DNA of 34,136 bases from UBA2279 sp034399355 (GTDB lineage Bacteria; Actinomycetota; Coriobacteriia; Anaerosomatales; Anaerosomataceae): positions 1 to 34,136 of the forward strand of contig JAXMMT010000008.1 of assembly GCA_034399355.1 (NCBI GenBank). The letters are read 5' to 3'. Within the stretch, counting starts at the first letter, position 1; each line of letters begins with the position of its first letter. The translations under genes and the position numbers were made by a program. Positions 24,782 to 33,542 of this stretch are shown here, piece by piece. The notes beneath the pieces were generated by a model. It was not told the origin of the DNA and ran no database searches. It saw only the letters and a list, made by a program, of their open reading frames with translations.

Positions 24782-26722
24782 ATGCCAAGGGTGACCTTTA
24801 TACCCGACGATGTATCCGTATCGGTGGAGACCGGCGAGAGTCTCCTGCGAGCGGCGATGCTGGCCGACGTCCTGGTGACCGCTTCGTGCGGAGGCGACGG
24901 TACGTGCGGCAAGTGCCGAATGGTCGTGGAGCGGGGTACCGTTCGCGCCGGACAGTCCGCCAAGCTCTCGGATGCGCAGACCGCAGCCGGCTACGTTCTG
25001 GGTTGCCTTGCAGAAGTCGTGGAAGACGTATTTGTGCGCATCCCTGTGGAGTCTCGTGCCGGAGCAGTACCACTTCGCGGTGGCGGTCGCCATCCTAACC
25101 CGATCCTTGCGCCCGAAGAGTGTGCGGCCCGCGTTGCTGACAGCGGAAGCCCCCCACCCGTCGGCAAGCGGCTGGTACGCATGTTCGCGCCCAGCTTGTC
25201 CGACAATGCGAGCGATCTGACCCGGTTGTGTCAGACGATACGGCGCGATCATGGGCTCGAGGGCGTAACCGTTTCGCTGCCGGTTCTCGGCCAACTACCG
25301 GCAGCGGCCCGTAAGGGCGACTGGATCGTGACTGCCGTGGTGGCCGAGCTCGCCGACACGGGATTGTGGATCGCTGGATTGGAACCGGGCGACACAACCG
25401 CGAGACAGTTCGCTGTTGCGGTGGACGTGGGCACAACGACCGTCGAAGTCGCCCTCGTCGATCTCACCTCCGGGGCTGTGGTCGCCAGGGAAGCCGAGTA
25501 CAACGCGCAGACGTCGCGCGGCGAAGACGTCATCACGCGGGTCATCTACGGAACCAGACCCGAGGGACTGCGGGAGCTGCACGAACTCGTCACGCACACG
25601 ATAAGCGTGCTCGTGACCTCGGCATGTGGGAAGGCGGGCGTCGCTTTCGAGGAGCTCGTGTGCTACGTGGCCGCAGGCAACACGGTCATGACGCACCTGC
25701 TCTTTGGCGTGACGCCGGCCAACATCAGGACCTCGCCGTACATCCCTGCGGCGACCGAGTTCCCGTGCGTGTGTGCAACCGATCTCATGCTGCCCGGCGG
25801 TCCTTCCACTCAGGTGATCGCCCTGCCGTGTCCGGCGAGTTGGCTCGGAGGCGACATCGTCGCCGGCGTGCTCGCGTCCGGAATTCCGTGGCGTGATGAG
25901 CTCACGCTATTCGTGGACGTGGGTACCAACGGCGAGATGGTGCTCGGCAACAAAGAGTGGCTGGTCGCGTGCTCGTGTTCGGCGGGACCGGCGTTCGAAG
26001 GTGGCGGCATCTTGCACGGCATGCGCGCCGCCCAAGGCGCCGTGGAGCAGGTCCGGCTCGATCCGGGTACCCTCGAGCCAATGATACTGACGATCGGCGG
26101 TGCCAAGCCGCTTGGCATCTGCGGCAGCGGGCTCATCGATCTGGTCTCTGAACTCTTTCTCGCGGGCGCGATCGAGCGCAATGGTGTCTTCGCGACCGCG
26201 ACCGACTCCCCGCGGTTGCGCAAGGGAGCGCGCGGTCCCGAGTACGTGCTCGTCTTTGCCGAGGAAAGCGGCACGGGCGATGACATCGTGCTCACCGAGG
26301 TCGACATCGACAACCTCATGCGTGCGAAGGCGGCTATCTTCGCCGGCATCTCGATACTGACCGAATGCGTGGACGTGGACTTCGACGCCATCCACGAGGT
26401 GATCATCGCTGGAGGTTTCGGGCACTACCTGGATCTGGAGCGTGTGACCACTCTCGGCATGATGCCCGAGATCGCACCCGAGAAGTACGTGTTCATCGGC
26501 AACAGTTCTCTTCTCGGCGCCAGATGCGTCGCATCGTCGAAGGGTATGCTCCAGATGGCCAGGAGAGTATCGGAGATGATCACGTACATCGACCTGTCCG
26601 TGAACGCGGGGTTCATGGAGACCTACGTTTCGGCGACGTTTCTGCCGCACACCGATCAATCGCTGTTCCCTCGCACCGAGAAACTGCTTGCCGAGCGCCG
26701 TGCCCTCAAGGCGGTGATGTGA
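24782..26722 (+). CDS. acsV: Corrinoid protein reductive activator (RACo-like, AcsV)
   Basis: 646 residues. The N-terminal ferredoxin-like domain carries a [2Fe-2S] set C36, C42, C45 and C75 (CX5CX2CXnC). A linker of roughly 100-200 residues leads to an ASKHA ATPase domain with VAVDVGTTT (212-220), a second phosphate motif FVDVGTNGEM and a late IIAGGFGHYLDLE. RACo uses ATP to drive reduction of inactive Co(II) in the corrinoid iron-sulfur protein back to Co(I). The neighbouring acsD and acsC encode the expected target. The ATG at 24782 has GGAGAG upstream, 36 bases after fhs. Related activators exist for methyltransferase corrinoids, but the operon favours the AcsCD role. Confidence 0.92.
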   Translation: MPRVTFIPDDVSVSVETGESLLRAAMLADVLVTASCGGDGTCGKCRMVVERGTVRAGQSAKLSDAQTAAGYVLGCLAEVVEDVFVRIPVESRAGAVPLRGGGRHPNPILAPEECAARVADSGSPPPVGKRLVRMFAPSLSDNASDLTRLCQTIRRDHGLEGVTVSLPVLGQLPAAARKGDWIVTAVVAELADTGLWIAGLEPGDTTARQFAVAVDVGTTTVEVALVDLTSGAVVAREAEYNAQTSRGEDVITRVIYGTRPEGLRELHELVTHTISVLVTSACGKAGVAFEELVCYVAAGNTVMTHLLFGVTPANIRTSPYIPAATEFPCVCATDLMLPGGPSTQVIALPCPASWLGGDIVAGVLASGIPWRDELTLFVDVGTNGEMVLGNKEWLVACSCSAGPAFEGGGILHGMRAAQGAVEQVRLDPGTLEPMILTIGGAKPLGICGSGLIDLVSELFLAGAIERNGVFATATDSPRLRKGARGPEYVLVFAEESGTGDDIVLTEVDIDNLMRAKAAIFAGISILTECVDVDFDAIHEVIIAGGFGHYLDLERVTTLGMMPEIAPEKYVFIGNSSLLGARCVASSKGMLQMARRVSEMITYIDLSVNAGFMETYVSATFLPHTDQSLFPRTEKLLAERRALKAVM

Positions 26723-26723
26723 G

Positions 26724-27545
26724 ATGTCCTTCACATTTGCGCTTGCGGGCAAGGGCGGAACCGGCAAGACAACAACAGCCGCACTTGCCGTGCGTGTTCT
26801 TGGAGAACTCGGCGCCCGGGCGGTGCTCGCGGTCGACGCCGATCCCAACGCCACACTGCACGAGGCGCTCGGTGTCCAGGTCGAACGCTCCGTGGGCGAG
26901 ATCACGGAACAGATGCTCGCCTCGGCCGAGGCTGGACCGGGTGGCATGCCGGCCGGCATCGCCAAGGACGCCTGGCTCGAGTACAACATCCAGCGCTACG
27001 TGGTCGAGGCGAATGGATTCGACCTGCTGTCAATGGGCCGGCCGGAAGGCGCGGGCTGCTACTGCTACGCGAACAACCTGGTCCGGGGCTGCATCGACTC
27101 GCTCTCGCGCGGATACGATTTCGTCGTGATGGACAACGAGGCGGGTCTTGAACACCTCTCACGTCGCACGACACGCGACGTGAGCGCCCTGCTTATCGTG
27201 TCCGACCCGAGCGTGCGCGGCATCCGGACGGCACAGCGTCTCGACGCGCTCGCCAGCGAGCTCAAGATCGGCATCGGCGCGCGCTATCTTGTGATCGACC
27301 GGAGCGAGACGCCGCTCGATCCTGTGTTGCGCGAAGCGGCCAAGGCGACCGGGCTGGAGCTCCTCGGCGTGATACCTACGGATGAGGCGATTGCGCGTGC
27401 GGACCTCGAGGGAGGCAGCGTGTTCGGCCTTCCGGAACGCTCGCCGGCTCTCGTCGCCGTGCGCGACATGATCACGCGTGCCGTCCCAACGCTTCAAAGC
27501 GCGCCAGCGCGCTTTGCCCAGACACCGACCAGGAGGCAGACGTGA
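26724..27545 (+). CDS. cooC: CODH nickel-maturation ATPase (CooC/AcsF family)
   Basis: 273 residues, a MinD-type ATPase. The deviant Walker A AGKGGTGKTT (8-17) has the signature lysine K10. The C-x-C pair C112/C114 in GCYCYANN matches the metal-binding cysteines that let CooC proteins dimerise and carry nickel or zinc. DNEAGLEHLSRRTTRDV is typical of the family. It is expected to help insert nickel into the CODH C-cluster, or into ACS as AcsF does; sequence alone does not separate these. It starts one base after the acsV stop and overlaps folD by 4 bases, so it is tightly coupled. Confidence 0.93.
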   Translation: MSFTFALAGKGGTGKTTTAALAVRVLGELGARAVLAVDADPNATLHEALGVQVERSVGEITEQMLASAEAGPGGMPAGIAKDAWLEYNIQRYVVEANGFDLLSMGRPEGAGCYCYANNLVRGCIDSLSRGYDFVVMDNEAGLEHLSRRTTRDVSALLIVSDPSVRGIRTAQRLDALASELKIGIGARYLVIDRSETPLDPVLREAAKATGLELLGVIPTDEAIARADLEGGSVFGLPERSPALVAVRDMITRAVPTLQSAPARFAQTPTRRQT

Positions 27546-28396
27546 CAGCAACCATCATCGACGGAAAAGCGATAGCCGCACGTAAGCGCGCGGAAGTCGC
27601 AATACGCGTCCAGGCGCTCGAGGCGCGCGGCATCACGCCCGGGCTCGCGGTTGTCATCGTGGGCGACGATCCGGCGTCCGAGGTATACGTGCGCGGAAAG
27701 GAAAAGGCGTGCGACGAGGTCGGCATCTATTCCACGAAGCACACCCTGCCCGAGACGACGACTCAGGCGGAACTACTGGCGCTCGTGGGCGAACTCAACT
27801 GCCGCAGCGACATCCACGGCGTCCTCGTGCAGCTCCCGCTGCCCGGGCACATCGACGAGGATGCCGTGATCGAGGCCATCGATCCGGCCAAGGACGTCGA
27901 CGGTTTCCACCCGCTGAGCGTGGGAAAGATGCTTGTCGGCCAGCAAACGTTCTTGCCCTGCACGCCGCATGGAGTCATGGTGTTGCTCGAGGAGACCGGC
28001 GTCGATCTGACGGGCAAAGAGGTCGTTGTCGTTGGCCGCAGCAATATCGTGGGTAAACCGGTGTCCATGCTGTTGCTCTCCAAGAACGCCACCGTGACGA
28101 TCTGCCACAGCCGAACTGCGGACCTCGACTTCCACACCGGCCGCGCCGATGTGCTCGTGGTGGGCGTGGGCCAGCCGGAGATGATCAAAGGCTCGGCGAT
28201 CAAGCCCGGGGCGATCGTCATCGACGTGGGGATCAATCGCGTGGACGGCAGGCTCGTGGGTGACGTGGAATTCGATACTGCCGTCGAGCGCGCGGGCGCC
28301 ATCACGCCGGTCCCCGGCGGCGTAGGGCCGATGACGATCGCGATGCTGATGGATAACGCGGTCACGGCCGCCGAACGTGCGACCGCACACGAGTAG
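27542..28396 (+). CDS. folD: Bifunctional methylenetetrahydrofolate dehydrogenase/cyclohydrolase
   Basis: 284 residues from a GTG overlapping the cooC stop. FolD converts 10-formyl-THF to methenyl- and then methylene-THF, the next methyl-branch steps after Fhs. The catalytic pair Y49/K53 is present in SEVYVRGKEKAC. VQLPLPGHID, PAKDVDGFHPLSVG, the NADP-binding VVVGRSNIVGKPVS and the C-terminal TPVPGGVGPMTIAMLM are intact. Its place between CODH maturation and CODH/ACS genes indicates use in one-carbon fixation as well as in ordinary folate supply. Cofactor preference cannot be told from here. Confidence 0.97.
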   Translation: MTATIIDGKAIAARKRAEVAIRVQALEARGITPGLAVVIVGDDPASEVYVRGKEKACDEVGIYSTKHTLPETTTQAELLALVGELNCRSDIHGVLVQLPLPGHIDEDAVIEAIDPAKDVDGFHPLSVGKMLVGQQTFLPCTPHGVMVLLEETGVDLTGKEVVVVGRSNIVGKPVSMLLLSKNATVTICHSRTADLDFHTGRADVLVVGVGQPEMIKGSAIKPGAIVIDVGINRVDGRLVGDVEFDTAVERAGAITPVPGGVGPMTIAMLMDNAVTAAERATAHE

Positions 28397-28410
28397 GAAG
28401 AGGACGATCC

Positions 28411-29358
28411 ATGCCTTACGCAGATCCTGTTGAACAGCTCAAAGGGCGCATCCGCGAGGTCGTCCTAGGTGACGGCGAGGGGGCGGTCACAGTCGGAGGA
28501 GCCGCCGCCCTGCCCTTCTGCGCCTTCGACGGCGAGTTGCCGCACCGTCCCGTCATTGCGATGGAGGTCTTCGACGCGGCACCAGCCGGCTGGCCCGCCG
28601 CTCTCACCGAGGCACTCGGTGATGTCATGGGCGACCCTGCGGCGTGGGCGAAAGCCTGCGTCGAGCAGTACGGTGCAGACATGGTCTGCGTGCAGCTCGC
28701 CTCGACCGACCCCAACGGTGCCAACGCCTCGCCCGATGACGCGGCCGCGACAGTGCGCAGCGTCGTGGACGCTGTTAGCGTACCGGTCGTCGTGTACGGC
28801 TGCGGCAACGCTGACAAAGACGGCGAGGTTCTGAAGAAGGTTGCGGAGGCGCTCTCGGGCGTACGACTCGCTCTCGGTCCCGCAACCGAAGACAACTACA
28901 AGGCCATCACGGCCGCCGCGCTCGGCTACGGGCACGTGGTGATCGCCGAGACGCCCATCGACGTGAACATGGCCAAACAACTCAACATCCTCATCACACA
29001 GATGGGTCTCGACGCCGACCGCATCATCATCGACCCGTCGACCGGTTCGGTCGGGTACGGCATCGAGTACGGCTACACGGTCATGGAGCGCCTGCGTCTC
29101 GCCGCGCTCGTGCAAGATGACGATATGACCCAGATGCCCATGATCTGCAACCTGGGCAAGGAAGCGTGGCGCACCAAGGAAGCACGCGCTCCCCAAGACG
29201 AGGAGCCCGCGTGGGGTGATGCCCACAAGCGCGGCGTCCTGTGGGAGGCGACCACGGCTATCACGCTCGCGTTGGGCGGTGCCGACGTGCTCATTATGCG
29301 CCACCCGGCTGCGATCGCGACCGTCCGTAAAGCCATCGAAGACCTGCTCTCGCAGTAG
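28411..29358 (+). CDS. acsD: Corrinoid iron-sulfur protein small subunit (AcsD/CdhD)
   Basis: 315 residues, matching the bacterial small subunit. AcsD is a TIM barrel that pairs with AcsC to carry the cobalt-bound methyl group from methyl-THF methyltransferase to ACS. Typical stretches are HRPVIAMEVFD near the start, VCVQLASTDPN, VVYGCGNADKDGEVL, GPATEDNYKAI, DRIIIDPSTGSVGYGIEY and MPMICNLGKEAW. It has no iron-sulfur cysteine motif, which is expected because the cluster is in AcsC. GAGGAC precedes the ATG. Its gene is separated from acsC by acsA and acsB. Confidence 0.93.
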   Translation: MPYADPVEQLKGRIREVVLGDGEGAVTVGGAAALPFCAFDGELPHRPVIAMEVFDAAPAGWPAALTEALGDVMGDPAAWAKACVEQYGADMVCVQLASTDPNGANASPDDAAATVRSVVDAVSVPVVVYGCGNADKDGEVLKKVAEALSGVRLALGPATEDNYKAITAAALGYGHVVIAETPIDVNMAKQLNILITQMGLDADRIIIDPSTGSVGYGIEYGYTVMERLRLAALVQDDDMTQMPMICNLGKEAWRTKEARAPQDEEPAWGDAHKRGVLWEATTAITLALGGADVLIMRHPAAIATVRKAIEDLLSQ

Positions 29359-29385
29359 GCGCCAGGCGGAAACGAGGACCACGAC

Positions 29386-31326
29386 ATGAGCGACGACAAG
29401 ACCGTGACCGACTTCTCCGAGGTGAGCATCGACCCGACAGCGGCCGAGATGCTCCAGATCGCCGAGGAGTGCGAGATCGCGACCGTGTTCTCCCGTGCCC
29501 GGGAGATCAAACCGTGCTCCACGGGAGCCACGAGCGGTTGCTGCAAGATGTGCGCGATGGGCCCGTGCCGCGTGATCGGCAAGTATGAACGCGGCGTGTG
29601 CGGCGCCACCCGCGAGACGATCGCGGCCCGCAACTTCCTGCGCCAGGTGGCCGCCGGGGCCGCCGCTCACTCCGACCACGGCCGGGACGCAGCGCTTGCG
29701 CTCAAGGCGATCGCCGTCGGCGAGATCGAGGAAGGCACTATCGCCGATGAGATCAAGCTCGTTCGCGTGGCGGGCTACTTGGGCATCGATCCCGCCGGCA
29801 AGGACGTCATGACGCTGGCCGGCGAAGTCGCCGATGCAGCGCTGGAGCAGTTCGGACAGCAGGCCGGAGAACTCGCTTACGTCGCTCGCGCGCCAAAGAA
29901 GCGTCAGGAGCTCTGGCGCAGCTGCGGCGTCGTGCCGCGCGGCGTCGACCGCGAGATTGTCGAGGCCATGCACCGTACGCACGCAGGTACCGACCAGAAC
30001 TACCATTCGTTACTCGACGGCGCTATCAAGTGCGCTCTCTCGGACGGATGGGGCGGCTCGATGCTCGCCACGGACCTGCAGGACATCCTCTACGGGACGC
30101 CGAAGGCGATCCGTTCCTCGGCGAATCTAGGGGTGCTCAGCGAGTCCAAGGTCAATGTGGTGATACACGGACACGAACCGCTTCTCGCGTCGATGATCAT
30201 CGACGCGACGCGCGAACCCGTGATGACGGAACTCGCCAAGTCGCTCGGCGCTGACGGCATCAACGTCGTGGGCCTCTGCTGCACCGCGAACGAATCACTC
30301 ATGCGCCAAGGCATAGCCCCGGCAGGCAACATGCTCCACCAGGAACTCGCGGTGCTCACCGGCGCCGTGGAAGCGATGGTCGTCGACGTGCAGTGCATCT
30401 TCCAGGGGCTCGACGACGTGTCCTCGCACTTCCACACCCTGTTCGTGACCACCTCGCCCAAAGCGGTCATCGGGAACAGCCTGCATATCGTGGTCGATGA
30501 ACATCGACCACGAGAGGCCGCGCGCGAGATCGTGCGCCGCGCTATCGAGAACTTCCCAAACCGCAAGGACGTCCACATCCCGAACGTCTCCGAGCCACTC
30601 ATCGCGGGCTTCAGTCACGAGTACATCCGCTACATGCTTGGCGGAAAGATGCGAGCGTCGTTGAACCCCCTGAACGAGAACATCGTCAACGGCCGGATCC
30701 GCGGCGTCGCGGCCGTGGTGGGCTGCAGCAATGTGCGCTCGGTGCAGGACTTCGCCGTTGTCAACATCGTGCGCGAACTCATCGCCAACAACGTGCTCGT
30801 TGTGGCGACAGGTTGCGCTGCCATCACTAGCGGCAAGCACGGCCTGCTCACTCCCGAGACCATGGAGTACGCGGGCGAAACGCTGCGCGAGGTCTGCGAG
30901 ACGGTCGGCATCCCGCCGGTACTGCACGTGGGCTCATGCGTGGACAATTCGCGTATCCTCACCATCCTCGCCGATGTCGTCGCCACCGGAGGCCTCGGCG
31001 ACGACATCGCGGGACTACCGGCGGTGGCGCTCAGCCCCGAGTGGTTCTCGGAGAAGGCGCTCGATATCGCGACGTACGCGGTGGGGAGCGGAGCGCACGT
31101 CATCTTCAGCGGCGTGGGCTCACCGGTCGCGAACTCTCCCATCGTCGAGGAGTACATGATCTCGGGCTGGACCGAGCGGTATGGGGGCAGCCTGCGCTTC
31201 ATCAAGGAACCCCAGGACGCGGTCGTCGCGGCACTGGATCTGATCGACAACGCTCGCAAGGCGCTGAAGATCGACGTCCCGCAAGAGCGCGTGCTCTTCG
31301 ACATGGATATGAGGAGGGAGCTGTAG
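29386..31326 (+). CDS. acsA: Ni-dependent carbon monoxide dehydrogenase catalytic subunit (CooS/AcsA)
   Basis: 646 residues. It interconverts CO2 and CO; with ACS the CO passes through an internal channel. The D-cluster ligands are C44 and C52 and the B-cluster ligands C53, C56, C61 and C72 in CSTGATSGCCKMCAMGPC...C. C-cluster ligands appear as H263 (VIHGHEP), a cysteine in GLCCTANE (298/299), C337 (VQCIFQG), C447 (GCSNV), C477 (ATGCAAITSGKHG) and C518 (GSCVDNSR). All metal sites are therefore complete. Its TAG overlaps the GTG of acsB by one base. GAGGAC lies before its ATG. Confidence 0.97.
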   Translation: MSDDKTVTDFSEVSIDPTAAEMLQIAEECEIATVFSRAREIKPCSTGATSGCCKMCAMGPCRVIGKYERGVCGATRETIAARNFLRQVAAGAAAHSDHGRDAALALKAIAVGEIEEGTIADEIKLVRVAGYLGIDPAGKDVMTLAGEVADAALEQFGQQAGELAYVARAPKKRQELWRSCGVVPRGVDREIVEAMHRTHAGTDQNYHSLLDGAIKCALSDGWGGSMLATDLQDILYGTPKAIRSSANLGVLSESKVNVVIHGHEPLLASMIIDATREPVMTELAKSLGADGINVVGLCCTANESLMRQGIAPAGNMLHQELAVLTGAVEAMVVDVQCIFQGLDDVSSHFHTLFVTTSPKAVIGNSLHIVVDEHRPREAAREIVRRAIENFPNRKDVHIPNVSEPLIAGFSHEYIRYMLGGKMRASLNPLNENIVNGRIRGVAAVVGCSNVRSVQDFAVVNIVRELIANNVLVVATGCAAITSGKHGLLTPETMEYAGETLREVCETVGIPPVLHVGSCVDNSRILTILADVVATGGLGDDIAGLPAVALSPEWFSEKALDIATYAVGSGAHVIFSGVGSPVANSPIVEEYMISGWTERYGGSLRFIKEPQDAVVAALDLIDNARKALKIDVPQERVLFDMDMRREL

Positions 31327-33509
31327 TGTCTAAAATCATCGCTTCCGCGGCGATTCGCGGTGCACACAGTGTGTTCGCCAAGACCGAGGCCAAGCTTGCC
31401 CGCGCCAAGGAGAGCTTTGGCGCCGATGCCGCAATCGAACTGCCTAACACCGGCTACTACCTTCCGGTCATCTACGGCTTGACCGGCGAGAAGGTCGAGA
31501 AGCTCTCAGACATGGACGCGGTCCTCGCCTATGCGAGCGACCTTCTGCCCGAGGTCCCGAGCGAGAAGCTGTGGCTCCCCTACCTCGGCACGACGCTCGA
31601 CGCGGGCATCGCCACGCTGCTCGCCGAGGAGTGCCACGAGGCGCTGAACTACCTCGACAACGACCCGCCGCCCGTCACCGACCTGTGGCTCGGCGCGGCC
31701 GACGACGTCATCATGCGCGCGAGGGGCGTCGAATTCGTGGACGGCTCCGCGCCGGGATTCGCTGCGGTTGTGGGAGCCGCGCCCGACAACGAGACCGCCG
31801 TGCGCCTCGCCCGCGAGATGCAGGAGAAGATGCTCTACGTCTTCATGGCGGGTCACGATAACGGCGTCGCCTTCGGCGAGCAGCTCGATGCGGAGGGCAT
31901 CCAGTTGGGCTGGGACACGCGCCTGGTGCCCTTTGGTAAGGAGGCATACAGCCAGATCTACTCGATCGGGTTCGCCACGCGCGCCGCGATGGCGTTCGGC
32001 GGCGTCCGGCCCGGCGACTACGAGCGCATCCTCGCCTACAACAAGAGCCGCATCTTCGCGTTCGTGCTCGCGCTGGGCGAGGTCACCGACGAGTGGTATG
32101 CCACCGCCGCCGGCGCCATCTCCTACGGTTTCCCGACCATCGCCACGAGCGGCATCCCGCAGATCCTGCCCACCGGCGTGTGCACCTACGAGCACGTGGT
32201 CAGCAACATCAGCTGTGACGAGCTCGTGCAGCGGGCCATCGAGGTGCGCGGTCTAAAGATCAAGGTCCTCGACATACCGATCCCGGTCTCCTACGGGCCG
32301 GCGTTCGAGGGCGAACGCGTACGCAAAGAGGACATGTATGCCGAGGCCGGCGGACAGAAGACTGCTGCGTTCGAGTTCGTCCGCACGCTGGACGCCTCGG
32401 AGGTCACTGAAGGCAAGATCGAAGTGGTCGGTCCCGAGCTCGAGGAACTCGAACCCGGTGCGCTCGTGCCCCTCGGTATCGTGGTGGACGTATCCGGACG
32501 CAAGATGCAGTCCGACTTCGAGCCGGTCATCGAGAGGCAGCTCCACCATCTTGTCAGCTTCGCCGAAGGAGTCCTCCACATGGGTCAGCGTGACCTCTTG
32601 TGGCTTCGCGTCAGCAAGGCAGCCAGGAGCAAGGGCTTCAAGCTGGAGCACATCGGCGAGATTCTGCACGCCAAGCTCCTCGATGAGTTCGAGGCGATCA
32701 TCGACAAGGTCCAGGTCACCATCTACACCGACGAGGCCAAGGTGCTCGAGATGCGTGAGACTGCGCGCAAGACCTACGCCAAGCGCGACGAGCGAATGGC
32801 CGGGCTGACCGACGAGACAGTGGACGTCTTCTACTCGTGCACGCTGTGTCAGAGCTTCGCGCCCACGCACGTGTGCGTGGTCACCCCCGAGAGGATCGGC
32901 CTGTGTGGCGCCTATAACTGGCTCGATGCCAAGGCATCCAACGAACTCAACCCGACCGGCCACAACCAGCCGATCGCCAAGGGCCTGGTCGTCGACGAAC
33001 TGGCCGGCCAATGGTCCGGTGTCAACGAGTTCATCTCTGAGAAGTCCGGCGGGGCTGTGGAGAGAATGAGCTGCTACTCGCTGCTCACCGATCCCATGAC
33101 GAGCTGCGGTTGCTTCATGGCCGTCATCGCGCTGCTGCCGATGTGTAACGGTGTGATGATCGTCAACCGCGAGTTCCAGGGCATGACGCCGTCGGGCATG
33201 AAGTTCTCGACGCTGGCCGGTGCGGTGGGCGGCGGTGTGCAGGTACCGGGGTTCATGGGCATCGGGAGAGGGTACATCGCGAGCAAGAAGTTCCTCTCCG
33301 CCGAGGGCGGTTTCGCCCGCGTCGTGTGGATGCCCAAGGACCTCAAGGAAGCGATGCGTTCCTTCCTCGCGCCCAGACTCGAAGAGATGGGCAAGCCCGA
33401 TTTTCTCGAGATGGTGGCCGACGAGACGGTCGCCGAGACCGAAGAAGGCGTGCTCGAGTTCATCACCAGCACCGGGCATCCAGCGCTTGCCATGGATCCA
33501 CTGCTCTAG
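31326..33509 (+). CDS. acsB: Acetyl-CoA synthase subunit (AcsB)
   Basis: 727 residues from GTG at 31326, close to the 729 residues of Moorella AcsB as I recall. ACS joins CO, the methyl group from AcsCD and coenzyme A. The A-cluster cysteines are complete: C505, C508, C517 and C527 (YSCTLCQSFAPTHVC...GLC) and the C594-G-C596 motif that holds the proximal and distal nickel. The N-terminal CODH-contact domain is present, so this is the bacterial bifunctional type and not the shorter archaeal CdhC. The open frame extends far upstream inside acsA, but GGAGGGAG just before 31326 fixes the start in a TAGTG junction. Confidence 0.97.
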   Translation: MSKIIASAAIRGAHSVFAKTEAKLARAKESFGADAAIELPNTGYYLPVIYGLTGEKVEKLSDMDAVLAYASDLLPEVPSEKLWLPYLGTTLDAGIATLLAEECHEALNYLDNDPPPVTDLWLGAADDVIMRARGVEFVDGSAPGFAAVVGAAPDNETAVRLAREMQEKMLYVFMAGHDNGVAFGEQLDAEGIQLGWDTRLVPFGKEAYSQIYSIGFATRAAMAFGGVRPGDYERILAYNKSRIFAFVLALGEVTDEWYATAAGAISYGFPTIATSGIPQILPTGVCTYEHVVSNISCDELVQRAIEVRGLKIKVLDIPIPVSYGPAFEGERVRKEDMYAEAGGQKTAAFEFVRTLDASEVTEGKIEVVGPELEELEPGALVPLGIVVDVSGRKMQSDFEPVIERQLHHLVSFAEGVLHMGQRDLLWLRVSKAARSKGFKLEHIGEILHAKLLDEFEAIIDKVQVTIYTDEAKVLEMRETARKTYAKRDERMAGLTDETVDVFYSCTLCQSFAPTHVCVVTPERIGLCGAYNWLDAKASNELNPTGHNQPIAKGLVVDELAGQWSGVNEFISEKSGGAVERMSCYSLLTDPMTSCGCFMAVIALLPMCNGVMIVNREFQGMTPSGMKFSTLAGAVGGGVQVPGFMGIGRGYIASKKFLSAEGGFARVVWMPKDLKEAMRSFLAPRLEEMGKPDFLEMVADETVAETEEGVLEFITSTGHPALAMDPLL

Positions 33510-33542
33510 ACCCAAAACCTGCTACCGAGGAGTGAGTACGAG

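Noticed and set aside
30936..31325. N-terminal extension of AcsB or an AcsA-AcsB fusion
   Set aside because: The frame is open upstream only by chance inside acsA. A strong ribosome site at the TAGTG junction and the family N-terminus place the start at 31326.
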